Shown: positions 1 to 14,700 of the stretch, in pieces
Layout: each line of letters begins with the position of its first letter
How positions within the stretch are numbered: the first letter of the stretch is position 1
DNA from: Eremophila alpestris peregrina
Lineage: Eukaryota > Chordata > Aves > Passeriformes > Alaudidae
DNA length: 64,000 nucleotides
Direction: 5' to 3'
Assembly: GCA_009792885.1 (NCBI GenBank)
Contig: WMCF01000033.1
Span: forward strand, 248,001-312,000
Notes under the pieces: generated by a model
What the model was told of the DNA's origin: nothing
The model's input: the letters and a program-made list of their open reading frames with translations, nothing else
Database searches by the model: none
Translations under genes and position numbers: made by a program

Positions 1-2651
1 CCTCAGAAAGAAATAATTCTTTAAAAAATGTAGAGGCATGCTGTTCAAAAACTTCCCAAGTGGCATTACAGCTTGCTGGAGCTAATAAGGGCTTCCAGAC
101 TAACCTTTTTCCCCCACATATTTCCTTTGCTCTACAGCCACCTCAGTGAACAGCTAGCATGGGCTGTGGCTGCTACTCTTTCAATTACCTTCCCCCATTT
201 GTTGTAAGACAGACAATCTTATCCTGCCCTCTGTAGCAAGGCACATACAGGGGAATGGAAGAGCTGTGAAGACACAACAGAGCCTTGGCTGTGGAGAAAT
301 TTCCAACTGGCTTGGGCTGAACTGGGCATCCAAATTCCTTCAAAATTTCTAGGCTTCCTGTGTAAAAACAAATGTTTACCCATTAAATCCATTGCCTTTT
401 GCTCATTGCACCTGTCTGTGAGAGTACTGTTATTTCTTCTTGAGGACTTCATTCTCAAAATATGGCAGGATGAGAAATATCTCAAGAATGATGGTTTGTT
501 TTCCTTTGGCATGTTGGGACAAGTGTCTCCCAGCAAGAGAGATATTTTCTTCTGGGAGGCATCCAGATCAAACCAGACTGGACAAAAATGTGACTGAGTG
601 TGATAAATGGCTCAGTGTTACCATCCACACACTTTTGTGTCACCAAGGATCCAATCAGAGAGACTGATATTTAACTTTGCTCTTTCCCTCAGCCCACAGA
701 TCTCAAGATGTATTATGTCCTCAGCTCCAACCTCCAAAGGTAAGACAAGGATGACAGAACTCAAATCAGCAGGGTGGCTTTAAAAAGTAGAATTAATACT
801 CTCTTTATATATAGAATTCAAATTCATGTACAGAAATCATAATAAATATTAAACTCTCCACCACCCACAGAAAGCCACCCTAAGTGTGAGACTTACACTT
901 CTGAAACAACAGAAGATATGAAGATATCAGTGTTTGCCTGTACTTCCTGACCAACTCCAGCCACTGTAAGTCAGCCATTAAAAAAAGCCAAGTCTGAAAC
1001 TGAGCAGGTAAAGAATCTACCAAATGATGATTTGTAATAATTAAAATGAAAAACAAGCACTGCAACATAATCTATTCATCACTAAGTAATGTTGTTCAGA
1101 AATAATTACTGATACAATGTTTTTCCTTGTGTACTGCAAACACATTTTAGAAGCACCAGAGCAAACATGATTTACTAAGTAGGTTTCATACATACAAAAA
1201 CCTATTACACATAAAGCTTTCCCATGTGAGCTTTTGATCTTGTCCTTCCCATTTCATGTTGAATGTAGAGCACTAACATCACACATGACATAAAGCAAGA
1301 ATTTCAGTTGAGGGGGGATGTTTTGCTAGTGTCAATAGCATATCTCTTTTCAGAAAAGATGGCAGTAAGTCCAGAAAGTTTACCTAACTTTTGTGATCAG
1401 TTAAACACATTGCTACATACATTCAAAAATCATGCTTTTGTTTTCATCTGAACAGAATGTGAATAACTGTTATTAAATTAGTCAGTTCTTACACCAGTCA
1501 TCTGTTCAGAAAATCAATTTCCCCTTATTTTTTACATCAGCTCCTTTTTTTTTTTTTTTCATTAGAGGTTGTACTTTTCAGAAGCAATGCTTACCTGTTA
1601 ACTTCTGAAAGCTCATCTGTGTTTCTTGTAGAGTGTTTTGTGGAAGACTATAGTAATAAAACTGTTCATCTGTATTAATTAGATACATCTGTTTCAGAAA
1701 ATAAATGTGTGTCTATAAACCACTTCTAAATGTAAATTAGGCTAGCAGACATTTTGGAACTGAATAAAAAGTGCTTTAAGTGTGCAACTACAGCCAGAAA
1801 TGTGGTACTGTAAGTGACCTCTGATGTGAATGTTTCCTGTATTTTTTTTTCTGAGATGGTAAGATACTGTGTTTTCTAATACTGTGTTTGCACTGCACAC
1901 CTATAAAAAGAAAAGTAGCAACAAGACAACAAGATTATCTTCTGTCTTGTACATAGTGATAAGATAGATAGCAAGCAAGGCTAAATTACTGCAACCTCAA
2001 AGCTTCATTTCTGCTGCCTGAACTTGGGGAAAAACATGGACTTCCTTTCCTTTCCTGAGAAGAATATAGAATTCCCAGCCTATTTGTAGTGCTATTACCT
2101 GGAGAGGCATCAATGAGATACCTATTCAAGAACAAGCATTGGTTTGCATGAGTGGATGAGCCACGTATTTTGTCTTTCTGCCAGAAACAGCAGTGCAGTA
2201 AAATATGACAAATGAGATGCCTATTCCTGCATCTCAGTTAAACAAACCCCTCAACAGGTATGACTACATCACAAAAAAAAGTAGACATGCTTTTTAGTGT
2301 ATAATCCACAGTGCTCATAACATCAAAACTAGGGACTGCCAGACTTCTCATCATACATCTGCCCTGGGTGTCATCTGCCCAAACGTGTCCAGTCACCTGA
2401 ACAGTCAGCATATTCAACCCTGTTTAGAAGACAACTTTAGGATGCAGTGTAGACATATATCACAGGACAATCAGTAATAAAATTAAGATTCTAAAAGTAT
2501 GTTGCTGATGACAATGAAGCAAGGAAGAAATTACACATGATTTTGGAGGAGTTACTCTATCTTATCAGGACCCTTGGATATGCAAACTTAAACATGTTTA
2601 CATATAAAAGAAACTGTGTGACATTTGCAGAACTTTTTTTTTGTACATTAC
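1..2651 (-). other. APBB1IP: APBB1IP intron after coding exon 9 (runs off the left edge)
   Basis: The region is AT-rich with no further RIAM exon found. I looked for the conserved end of the PH domain and did not see it. A T-run lies at 1546-1559. No RNA gene or repeat family was recognised. Confidence 0.7.
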
Positions 2652-2762
2652 CTTTAAGACAAAGCAGTGATCTGTAGGTGCTTTATATTTCACTTTGTGT
2701 TGATAACCATAATACACGTTCACATTCTCAAACTGAAGGAAGCATGCCAGATCCCGTGATGT
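2652..2762 (-). CDS. APBB1IP: APBB1IP coding exon 9 (PH domain, middle; last visible exon)
   Basis: The exon is 111 nt, 37 codons (residues 344-380), phase 0 at both ends. It starts TSRDLACFLQFENVNVYYGY and ends KAPTDHCFVLK. This continues the PH domain beta strands directly from exon 8. The acceptor is TTTGTAG|ACATCA and the donor AAG|GTAATG. The next expected segment, which in mammals contains the final PH helix with the NQWV residues, was not found in positions 1-2651, so it should lie outside the window. Confidence 0.94.
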
Positions 2763-5700
2763 CTACAAATGAAAACCAAGCCCATCACTGTTAGAACAAA
2801 TTGACTGATGTGAAACTCATTAATAGGACCTTTATCAAGTGCATGAATGCAAATAATTTTTATTCCTGTAACTCTCATGAAGCTGACTGAAAAAACAAGG
2901 ACTAAATGTCTGCTTTCTTAAAATAAAAATTGGAAGAGGGTCAGTACATATAATGAATAAACTATAACAGAGTTCAACATTTTGCTCTTGTTCTGGTTAT
3001 GCTGTGCTTCATTGCTTTGTGTGGAGATTTTAGCTTATGTCTAATATGACCAAAGCGAACACCACAGTAATAAACCACACCCTTAAAATTCTGAGTGGAG
3101 AAAGAAGGTTTGGGGTTCTAAATTGCTTTCGAGTTTGTTTTTCTTTTGTACTTGTAACAAGCAAACCCTCATCAGGAAATAAGCACACACTTGATCGGTT
3201 TTGCTTTGAATTTTGTCAGTTTCCTGGCATCACTCCATTTCTGTTTATCACAACATTTGCTTGTTCACAATATATTGCTCAAGTAACAAGGTTTCTGTTG
3301 CTGGGATGTTTCTCAATGATGAATTCTGCATACAGTAACTTTTGCAATCCTTTGTGTGGAAATGCAAAACTAGCCATTTCACATGGTCACCCTTGGCTAA
3401 ACTGAGAAATCAGGAAATTGAGGGGAAAAAAAGGAAAAATAAAACAACAAACCACAGGCTCCCTCTACCCCTAAAAATGGGGTATGATATTATATAGGGG
3501 TATGTTATATTATGCATATGATAGTTGTTGTCTGCTGTTCTCATTCTTAATGATATTTTTATTACAATATACCCTCGAGTTGGCTTTATTTACAAATTGA
3601 GTTTGCAAGTAAGATTTGTGGGGAAACACTTCCTACTAGATGTAGACAGGGCTTCTCTCTCTCCTGTCTCCACTGCAACTGAAAACGTCACAGAGATTTT
3701 GTCAGTGAGTGTGTGGACCTTGGTTTTTCCAACATCATAAAGTTCTTAAATGTGCTCAAATCCATCCAGTATAATGTGTTGTTCCTTTCTCTCAGGAACC
3801 AGGCAATAGTGATTAAGACCAATATGAATGCAGTTGTTATTATCTTCTAAGGAACAGATTTTTATGCAAGGAACAAAGGTGCTTATTGTGAGTATTTGTG
3901 CAATGTTAACATGACATAGCAACGTTAACATGACAAAGCAACACAATTAACAGAAATAGATTTTTTAATTACCTGTAATTCTGATACTTTTGTTTTGTGA
4001 CCCTATCCATTAACAGCACGTTTTTGAATGGGATGTAAGTAGAGCAATGCTAAAGAAAGAAATTAAGACAGCAGTGCTGACTGCTGCTGGTTTGTTAACA
4101 AATAACCCTGAAACAAAAACCTCCACAAGCATGTGTGTAAAATGACCTGAACGTGCCCCTGTATTTTCACTTTCACCATATATTTTACAGCCAGCACAAA
4201 GTGCCAAAGGTATGCCAGATGTCTTTGGTTTTTTGTAACAAGTGAAAACAGGAATCTATATGATGAATTTTAAAACAGCTGCAGCAGCTGAAGATACTGT
4301 TCTCTGCCACCGTTCATTTCTGTACCTTGAAGAAAGACTACTCTGCCCACAAGTGGATGATGTGCAAGGTGCACGTGCACTTTTCATGCTGCCCTGACAA
4401 GGGATGAACACTCATAATTTAAGGGCTTTAACTGAAGAGCTCTACTGAATTCTACTGCAGTGCTTTAAGATGTTTAACACCCTCACTGCATCCTGCTCAT
4501 GCCCCAGAGATTACTCTCTCCACAACAGACACGTGTATCTCATCCTCAGCTGTTCTAATACAGACTGCAATAAACACTTAGATCACCATTAAGCACAGAT
4601 TTGAGCTAAGAGACTTGACTTTCTCTGGAATGGCTAAGACATGGGTATAAGCATCCTTTTGCTGAAGGCTGTTACAGATGCAGGAGCAAACAGATGACTG
4701 TGCTACAATTTTAAAGAGTTGTGGCTATCTCCTAAAGAACTAGATTCTTGGAGGTAATATAGTGGCTTTAAAACACACAATTCCTAAAAATGCTCAGTTA
4801 CATAGGCTGTAATGATGAACAGGCAGTAAAGGGTTAAACAGCTGTTGCAAGGGGACTGTTACAAGCTGTTTACTGCCTATCACCTGAAAAGTCTTCTAAA
4901 GATAAGACGCTCATAATACCTTCTCTACGAAGGTTGATTGCAAAATACCTATTTGCACTATGATGAAATTTGCACTATGATGAAATTCACTGGAACAGGT
5001 ATCACTGGAGGATGAAAAAAGACTGAGTAACTATCAGGACATGCTTGCCTTGCTTTGGCACTGTACCACTGGTCATTGCTGGAGGCATGCTACAAGGAAA
5101 TGTCCAAGATGGACTTTGCATTTGACTGCTCTTACACTTTTTCCACCTTAAGTGCCTTCTAAATAGCATTCTAGACCCTAATTGATAGGATGTTGTGTGT
5201 ACAACCTGATTTGAGACATGAAGTCATTATCTCAGGGTCAGGTAAAGTCAAAATACATTGCTGTGAAAGCAGCAAGGTGATCTGTGTTTCACTGTGATTC
5301 AGTTATAAACACAGGAGCAGCAGAACAACATCCCTTTAAAAGATAATTTTTTTTCCTTTGTACTTTAGTCATGAAATAGCTGAAGAGTTAAGTTTCAAAG
5401 CACAGATCATAACAGTTAAGCTTCACCAGCAACAGCAGCATTTCTAAATATGAAGCATTAGCAGAGCTGTAAGTGGTAACAGAAGTGGTTTTCAGAACAC
5501 AAAAAACCCCCAAAAACCCAAAAACAAACAAACAAAAACAACTAACCAACCAACCAACAACCAAACAAAAAACAAAACCTAAAAAACACCCCCACCAGTT
5601 CCAGAATCAACTGTTCTACTTCATCACTGCGGAAATGAAAAGCCACAGCTGCATGTGTAATACATCCAGTGCTGGCACTTCAGACTCTTTAAATATTTGT

Positions 5701-8700
5701 AATACTCGATGTAAGTAAATTTGATTCAGTGGGGTAGACGCTTCTGACTCACCTCTTTCTACACAATGGTCTTAAAAAGCCATAAAGGACACAACACATT
5801 CTCTGTGCACAGATCACTGTATTAAAAATGTACAGCATTTCACGTGCTGGCTACTGGCACAGAAAGTCAGAATCAAGCAAAGTAAAATTCTACCTTTTTT
5901 GTGACAAGGAACTAGTTTACTTGACTTTTTAAGATATGCTTTCACTGGGAACCCATATAACGTGAAGCATTTTGGCAGCACACCACCAGCTGACGGGCGC
6001 TGTGCTGTTTTCCTTTCCCCTCCTGCCTTCCAGAGGAGCACTATTTTATTAATGCTTTTATCTGTCCCTAGAAATCAAAAGGAGAGAAACGTGACAGGAT
6101 TCACTGACTGCATTCTTGTATTTGCACAAGTGGTGTAGTCAAAGTTGAACTGTGGAAATCTCAGCCCTCTCAGATGCTCCAGACAGTGCTCTTCAAATGT
6201 CACCTTGGGAGTTCTACACTTTCACCTCCATGAATTGTTTTATTGCTAAAAGGATTATTTGACTTCCTGACCTTGGTTTTTCCTCTGGGTACATAATAAA
6301 TTCCAGAAGCTCGTAGAAGAAAATAACGCCTCTTCCAGGACTTTTTTCCATCTTCTTTTAAATAAAGGGCCCCTTCAAGCTCTGGCACAATGACAGATGT
6401 CCCACAGAAGCTTTCCTGTGCAACAAGAATAATAATGCACAAAATAAATCCATTTAAGCACAATCCTTTCAATAAACAGCATGAGAATGCTCCCTTGAAA
6501 AATAAAGACATTACTTGTGACAGTGAACATATGAACATGGGGAATGCAGCTACTAGGGAGATGAACACCTTAGACAGGCAAAGGAAACTTTTCCAAGCTA
6601 ATGCTGGGTGCTCACACATTGATAAAGAAGTCTTGGAAAACCTAATCCCTTAGGGTCAAGCAAAAACCTACAAAGGCTTTTCACTAGACATAGATGTGCT
6701 CAGTGAAGGTTATAGAACAGAGTGGTTAGTATTGTTGTTGGGTTTTTTCTTTACTGCAGTGTTTATAGGTTCTGTAGAGAAATACTTTGGTAGAGAGATT
6801 CTTTAGAGACTGCTGAGAGCTCTAAAAACAGCTCAATCTCTGCCTTCAGTTTGAAATACATGCTAGCACTTAAAACACTGTTTAATCAGATACACTAATT
6901 GTTTGCTTGAAGGACTTGCTCTTGGGTAATTTTTAATGCCAACACACTTATCACTTAATGTTTTCATTTAAAATTCAACAGGACTTCTGCTGCTGCCTTC
7001 GTGAGATGCACTAATTTTGAAATGTGAGTCCTCAGTCACCTGAGAAAAGCTTTTCCTTGGTGAGCTTTTACCAAATTGCTTGCCTGGAGAACTGTGGTAA
7101 TCTTTTATTTCAAATAGCTCTGGATTTTTCTCTTTCTAGAGTACATCTGAAGCAAAACTTGAGCAGAAAAGGCAAGAGATTAAACAGACTTTTTGGAAAA
7201 GTGAATGGGTCTTTTTCTCTTGTAGTACAGCTAATAAGTAGAGAAGTAAATCCACTTCTAACCTAAAGATAATTGTTCGGTACTGATCAACCTTACCAAC
7301 AATAAGAAATCCCAAGGGCTGGCCTAAGAGTGACCAATCTGCATTTCTAATGAGGAGCAGCAGATGCAGAGGAAAGTCTACATATTAAACCCGAGATACA
7401 GAGACACCGATGATCAGAGAACTTCCTGTTGTTGTTACACTATTTCCCACAAAGAGCTAAGTGTTGTTATTGCAGAGCAGATGCAAATGATGGCAGAGTT
7501 TTGGCAACATTTGTGTCATCAGCCTAATAATTTGGCTTACCTCCAACAAAGCCTCTTTGTTTTTATCATTCATTTCTTTGTTTTCTTTCTTCCCTTTGTT
7601 TGCCAGGTAGAAATTCTGAAGACACAAAAGAAGTTAATGTTAATTATAAAGCCAGCAATACAAGTAACTAGATTGCTACTAACTCACTCAATAGTTACTG
7701 AGTCTTTCAATACTGAGTACCCAATCAGCAGGTGCAAGAGACAGATGCTTAGGGACTCTTCTTACAGAAAAGTTTAATCACATCTGTCTGCTCATGAATT
7801 TTTAATCTCTATTCTGAAGATCATTCAAAGGTAACACAAGATTGTTTTTGCCCATGTAAATACAGCCTCCAAAAATTAAAACCAGTGGTTTATGGTTTTG
7901 GCTGTTTTTCTGGGTCGGTGGGTTTGGGTTTCAGTATTCCAATTTTCACTGCTTCCTGTATTATTACAGGTTGTAGAGAACCTAACATTTGATTGCATGC
8001 TGATATACAATATATACAATGCTGTATCAAAAGGCTAGAAAGCATTTTCCCTACAACCTAATCTGGTTATTTGCATGCTTTGTATCTTGCACTCTGGAAA
8101 TAACTCAGCTCTCAGCTTTTGGTTAGAGCGCTTATATGCCAAAGCCTTTATCCAAAGTTACTACTTTCTACTTTTGTACCCCTGCTCATGCTCTTCAAAG
8201 TACTTTTATGCAGTAAAGAAACTGTTCCAAAATCTAGAATAAATCTGAAGAAGTGATATCACCATGATATCTTGGCACATGTGCTCCAGCCTACTGAAAA
8301 TAAAGCCTGCACTCCTCTGTTTCTGTGAAGCTGCAGCTGCCCTCGGAGGACCCACTGACTGCCTGCCTCACAAATAAAGAACCACGGTGCCTCAAGGACA
8401 TTCTCACCCATGGAAACAAATTCACCCACTGTTAAACAGCAATAACCAGTCCGCATCCATCTGCATGGTACAGATGGACAAAAGGACAGCACTTGGACAT
8501 ACGTGCAAATTCTGACAAGTGAATGGAAAGGATGCTAGGACTTGTGTGCTGGAGCCCGTGCAGTGGCTTTGCTCTAGAGCAAGCAGGGCCAGACAAGCAG
8601 AGCTGGCTGCTTGCAGACTGTAAGGCAGCTGGGTGTGGGGGAAGCAGGGATATCAAGGATGGATGCATTAAGTAGCATTTGAATCCATGGCCTTGAGGTC

Positions 8701-11700
8701 AGAATGGTTACACACTCAGAGTTCTTGAGGTCTACAGTTTTTCAGTTTATCTGATTTTTCATTTTTATTTTTTCATGTCTCAAGACTATGAGAAAGTGAC
8801 AGCATATTTACATGCCTAGAATTCCTCAATACCTAAACTGCAACATAAATGAAAACACTACCAAATACAAGAGAGAAATGTGTAAATGAAGGAACAGGCT
8901 GTTGCCACAGTATAAGAAAGAAACAAACAAGCAGCAGATCTGCCCTGCCAGCAGACCACATTTACAGCAATGCAATTTATCAAAAGCGAAACCCTGCCCT
9001 TCCATACAACCACATCTTCTTTTCCAAGCAGGGCTGCGAACAGCTGTGTGCCAGAATGCAAGCCTCAGAGCAGACCGTTTTTGGAGGGGCACCAGGAGAG
9101 GAAGCAGAAAAGGTCTGGACCTCTGAACCAGTTCTTTAAAAACTGCTTTCTTAGAAGTTCACATTAAGTCAGACAGGGGAGCTCAGAAACACAGACACCT
9201 GCAATGTGGCCTGTGCTGATGCCACGTCTATGGTGTGAGAAACTAACATCCAATACAAGAGACAGTTATCTTAGGAAATGCAGCTGGCTTCAGACTGCCT
9301 GGACATATTTTTAGTCCACAGCTGAAGGTAAGGAAACACTAAGCACCACAGCTTTGCAATTACATCTAAAGACAATATTCAGATTAGAAAAAAACCCCAA
9401 ATCAGCTTAAAACAAAACCCACTTAAAAGTTCTGAGCAGCTGCAGCCCAGTGATCTGTGCATGTGCAACAGCTCGTCTTGGCAGGCAGCACCATTACAGC
9501 CCTGAAGCCTCAGATGGCACTATTAGGCTGGGTTGGGACTCCAGACCTTGGGATGGATTTGGAAAGTAGAGGGACATGCAAGCTGCAAAGCTTCTTCTCT
9601 AGAGCATTACAAAGACATAGAACAACCCCTAAAATACACAATGAAGATTTATCAAGGTAAGTACACCTTATCTCTGTCTCAACAAGGCTTGGCTCATCTA
9701 GTGAAGAGACCATCCATCTGTCTTAGTCAGCCTCCTGTGGATTGATAATACAAAAACAAAGCTCCTCTGACTACAACTGATTCGCATTCAGGCATCTGGC
9801 ATTTATTTAGCAGAAGCCCAGACCACCCTGTACTGACACAATCAATAGTAAAGAGAGAAAGTCTGTAAGGATATCCATGCAGGATCTCTAATGCCACAGC
9901 TTTTTCATTAAGGAAACATGGCTCTGTCACCTAACCCTATGTTACACAGATGTACACTGTTGTCTTTCACCTGTCAACACACACTTCATTTATTACTGAT
10001 TACCTCCTTTATGCCTCTGTTCTGAAATCTGGAAGTACATGGTACTTATTATTTGTCAGTGGCTAAAAACCTGGGGAGCAGACTGAACACTACTTGTTTC
10101 ATCACTGTGTGGTCTTCTATTTTTGATCAGAAGCATTCATCCTAGAGGAGGCAAACCACATGTGTCCAGAAGAGGTCATTTCAAGTCCAGTAGTCAAAGG
10201 TCATGATAAAAGGCAAGCTCTTTCCTGTGTGAGGACACCACTGGGAAATGCATGTTTGGTTTGCCATGTCAGCTCATTAATGGGACAAGATGTAGCTGGA
10301 GGGCAGCTTTCAACATATATCTACAGATTTGAGAATTAGCTATTTCTAACATTCAAAAGCCAAGTCTATGCATCCAACTTTTCCCTTTATGGTCACAGCC
10401 TTCTCCTTTTGTGTGGAAAGGCAGGTAAAAGAAAAAAAAAATAAACAAAACAGGCTGTATCTCTCTGCACTAAATAACCCTAAAACAGTGGAAGACAGAA
10501 AGTGTTTTCAGCAGTTCAGTCAGTGCTCACATGCCAACAGATGTTCAGTCCAGGAACATCTGTTGGCATGTGAGCAAAGCAAACCTGGATCATGATAGAA
10601 ACAGTGCTTAACTACTGCACTATCAAACCTTCTGATTGCATACAAACAGAAGGTTTGATATTGATCAATATGTATCTATATTCAAAAAAGGAATTTCCTA
10701 AATGAAATAGCACCTCTCTCACACCTTTCACTTTTTTCATACATGGACCCATCCAAGTGGGAATGCAGCAGCAATGACTTGTTGCATGGCAAAAAACAGG
10801 TGTTCCAAGTCAGCATGCTCCCTCTGCCTCCTCTTACACTCAGGTTGTATTTTTGCTTTCAAGCTCTTGAAACTGATTTTCCAGAACATCTGAAAAATCC
10901 ACAACAGCACAGATCAAACAGTGTGCATAAAACAAGACAGCTGCTTCATACTCATGACTAGCTTCTTTGAGCAATGGGCTGCCTGCTTATGCTCATCCAA
11001 CCTGCACCCAATATGAGACAAGAACTGGCCAACTCACATCCCGTTTCAGATCACTGCAACTGCAGTGTGGTTTGTCCAGAATAAATAAAACAGAATAAGG
11101 TCATATCTATAACCTATATCATGGTGTGTCCCCTTAGAAAACTGCACATTAAAAATATTAGAAGATACTTATAATTGCTCTGAAGATTATGAAAGTAAAA
11201 GGATACATGAAGCTAAAGGAAAAGCTCTTTTGAGACCCCAAAAAAGAGAGAGAAATTAAGATTACTAAACAATGGGAGTACAGTGAAAAACACCTCCCTT
11301 TCCTCACTTCTATTTCTTTACACTTTTGCCAGCATACTCAATAAGCAGGTTCCTGTCACCCTTTTATGTTTTCAGCACTGGCCAACAGTATAGACAAATG
11401 GAAAACTTTGATTCATAAATGTGGCCAAGCTGGTGAAAAACAAAAGTATCACCTGGTGGATAGTAGATAAACATTCAAGCATGAAACTTGCTATAGTTGT
11501 CTGTTACAACAGACATTACAAATCCTTACTCCACCTCCTTCTCAAGCTGTTGAGAACTCCTGCTCTTCAGAAGAAATAAAATATCAATTCACTGTATGAG
11601 TTCTCCATTGGAAGGTGCAGCTCTAGCTTTTGGCTTACATATGAGGGAGCAGAAGCATGAAGTATTCACAGACATTCAATAATTTTCATAAATACTGTCC

Positions 11701-14700
11701 GAAAATAAGAAAACAAACAAACAAAACCATATGCAGATGGTGTTGTCTGCAGCATTTGATTTTATCAAAAGAAAACCACAGGAAACTGAATTTCATGCAA
11801 ACAGACATAAAATTACTTGTTCTAAGAGTATGACAAGTATTTACAGCAAGTTTAGATTCAGCTACACCTTAAAACACCAATTTTCCTTCATTTTTCTTCC
11901 ATTTTAGTATCTTTTAGCTGAGAGTTATTCTTTGAGTTTTTTGAAAAGAGGTGTTGAGACCTGACAACCTTTCCTTTCAAGAGAAAACCAGCATCACTCA
12001 ACCATATGACAAAGCATCACCTTTCCAATGTCATAAAGGTTCTCTTTATCTGCCCATGTGCCAGTATGTATTTTTATTTCACTCTTTAGTCACAGACTTG
12101 TGATGCTCCCTCTCTGCAGATGAGTCACTGATGGCATTCATGGAACAATCTTTTACTGCAAATTCCCTTCAGGGTCTATCATATCACAGTGAGCAGAGGG
12201 CAAAAGTGTGCCTGTCTTCATGGTGAGGGGGACACCTGAGAATTTTATAGTAGCTTTTTCTAAAAGGTATTCCAAACACTTAAAAAAAATATTTCAGAAA
12301 CAAAGCTGCAGAAAAACTACTAAGTGTTGCATGACAAGAATAAAAACCTTCAAAAAAGGCCACAGGCATTAAATGAGCAACACACTGTCAGCACATAGAG
12401 AATAAATCCTGCATTTCAAAACCTCAATTCCCCCTTAGAAAATAAAATACTTTTAATTAATTGCTGTTAAATTGGTCTATAACCAGCTCACAGAAAGAAA
12501 CAATAAACATGGGCACAGGTCACAGACCTACTTCAGAGATCCACTTGTTTTAGGAAGGTATTTGCCTATCTTTATAAGATTTCTTTAAAGCACTTAATTG
12601 TGTCATATCTTTGTGATGAAAATTTTGTACCACTGATTTGTCTAAGAATAAACTGTAGGCACCTGGCCACCTTTGGAATTTGCTGCTTTTTTTTCCCCAG
12701 AAAAATGTCTGCAAGTTAAAAAACAATGAGATCTCCACGAAACCCTTCCAATAGAATGAGCATGAAATAAAACAAACAAGGACTTCTGCAACTGCTGCAG
12801 CATTAGCACCACTGGGTGTGTCAAAAAAAGCATTCTGCAATTTATGTACTCCCAAAATGAGTTTTACATGGCAGCCGTGACTGAGCTAGAAGGAAGTTGA
12901 CTATACTGAGCACACAGTCTCAGAGCACAAGATTTCAGTTTCCCATTGGTTACACCATAATTTCCATAAGTAGTTAGCTAGGTAATCACACACCCTATCC
13001 CCCACAACTCGGCATCTCCACTTGGTCTGCCTTACCAGTGACTCACTGCAGGTCATGTATTTTACCACGTTTCAGTATTTAGTGTGAGCTCTGTCCAGTA
13101 CTGGTTACTTTCTGCCACCAAGTGCTGATATGACTGTCCTGTTTTCCCCATTCACAAGGTTTGAGTTTACCACGCCTGACAGATGGTCAGACTTTATCAC
13201 TGGCAAAATATTTCAATAGTGTGAGTCACAACTGATCCAGTTTCCTTAGACTGTTCATTTTAGAGCTTATCACAGAGGGGCTAAAGCTCAATGACTGCAG
13301 ACTTGTTCAGATCCAGCTGAGACATGAGGACAGAGCTACACTTTGGTTTAGGTCACGTTTATTTCTAAATTTCATTGCAACCAAAATGCAATATTCCTCA
13401 GAGCAGAATATTCATCAAAGTTTTACTTCTTGTTTGAGGTTCAGAGCCTTGCTCTGAGCCACTTACCCAAATTACACTACAGTGTATGAATCAAATGTGA
13501 AGTTGAACCTCTGCTGCTGGGTAGGTTTATGTACCCTAGAAAGGAGGACACTGAGCCACCACATTGTATTTCCAAACTTGGCTTTGCTGTTTTATATTAA
13601 AAATTAACATTAATCCATGTACACTGCAGGGAAAGTTTTCCTTCCCTGACTGTGGATATTTATGTCAATGAAGGAAACTTCTTTTCCACAGGTTTTATGT
13701 GAAACATTGGCTCATTCTATAAAAAACCAACTTCCTAATGAGCAGCTTGGTGAGTTTTGCTGCCAAATTACATATTTGACTCATTTTTTTCAGCAATGCT
13801 GAATTGCTCATTTTTCTCTTGCAGCCCTCAGGAACAAACCAGATGCTCAGTGAGCTAACAGTCAGCTGACATGGGGAAAAGATCTTGTGCCCCAGAATCC
13901 AGCAACTGTATGTTCCAGAATGTTTGTACATGCAGGTTTGACCATATAACTCAAGAAATAGAATTATTTATGTATACACCTATCTGAATAATTTGATGCA
14001 ATTCAGTGTGCAGACCTTCCTTCACAAAGTTAATGTGTACAAGTTACTGATAACCCAATTCTTCTCCTCAGTATAAACAAAATCCACTAAATCCTCTGCA
14101 GTATTCAGTACCCTTCATGAAGCTTCATGTACAACTGGCAAAAACTGGGCCTTCAAGGAAATGTTTGATATTCATCAGCAGAAATAGTGGAGAAGCTGTA
14201 GTAATAACAAAGGCCAGGTTTTTACAGCTGTGCCATCTCACCCAGTTCTAAGAGCTGTACCCAGCTTGTACTGGAGGTGAACTGCATGCTTCAGTTTTTA
14301 CCTCTACAGACAGGACTCTAAAATAGTATCAGAAAAAAAGTAGAAAACACTAATTTTCAAATCCTTGTATTCAACATCCTGGTGGGCTTTTTGATTGAAA
14401 ATACGATTTTTACTTTATCTGAACAGACAGAGTTGAAAGCAAATGATTAATGCAATAGGCAACATGCAGATTAATTACCCTAGTTTGGACTCTTATCCAA
14501 ATACCCTGTTAGCTTACCTGAGGATTTTTAAATAAAGCATATTTTTGACTTTTTTCCAAAAACAGAATCTTATTCTCGGTGTCTCGAGTCCAGTCTGACA
14601 ACACTTCAACAACATTTTCATGGTCTTCAAAAAACCTTTCTGGAGAGACAGAGAAGACAAAGTAAGACATTCAAACTGTTTCTGCCCTCTCCCGAGGCTG

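Larger units (their letters stand above)
2763..7540 (-). other. APBB1IP: APBB1IP introns around coding exon 8
   Basis: The introns are 6416-7540 and 2763-6271. The latter carries a 17-bp tandem duplication (4952-4985) and an A/C-rich simple-sequence tract (5502-5598). Nothing else was recognised. Confidence 0.75.

Noticed and set aside
880..1068. Minus-strand segment containing QWLELVRKYRQTL, resembling the final PH helix of RIAM
   Set aside because: The real segment (QWV...KYGKTLYDNY in human) is very conserved. This resemblance needs a two-residue shift and has no matching upstream exon part, so it is probably chance.
3037..3405. 122-codon plus-strand open frame in an APBB1IP intron
   Set aside because: It has no recognised domain and lies in AT-rich intron sequence antisense to the host gene.
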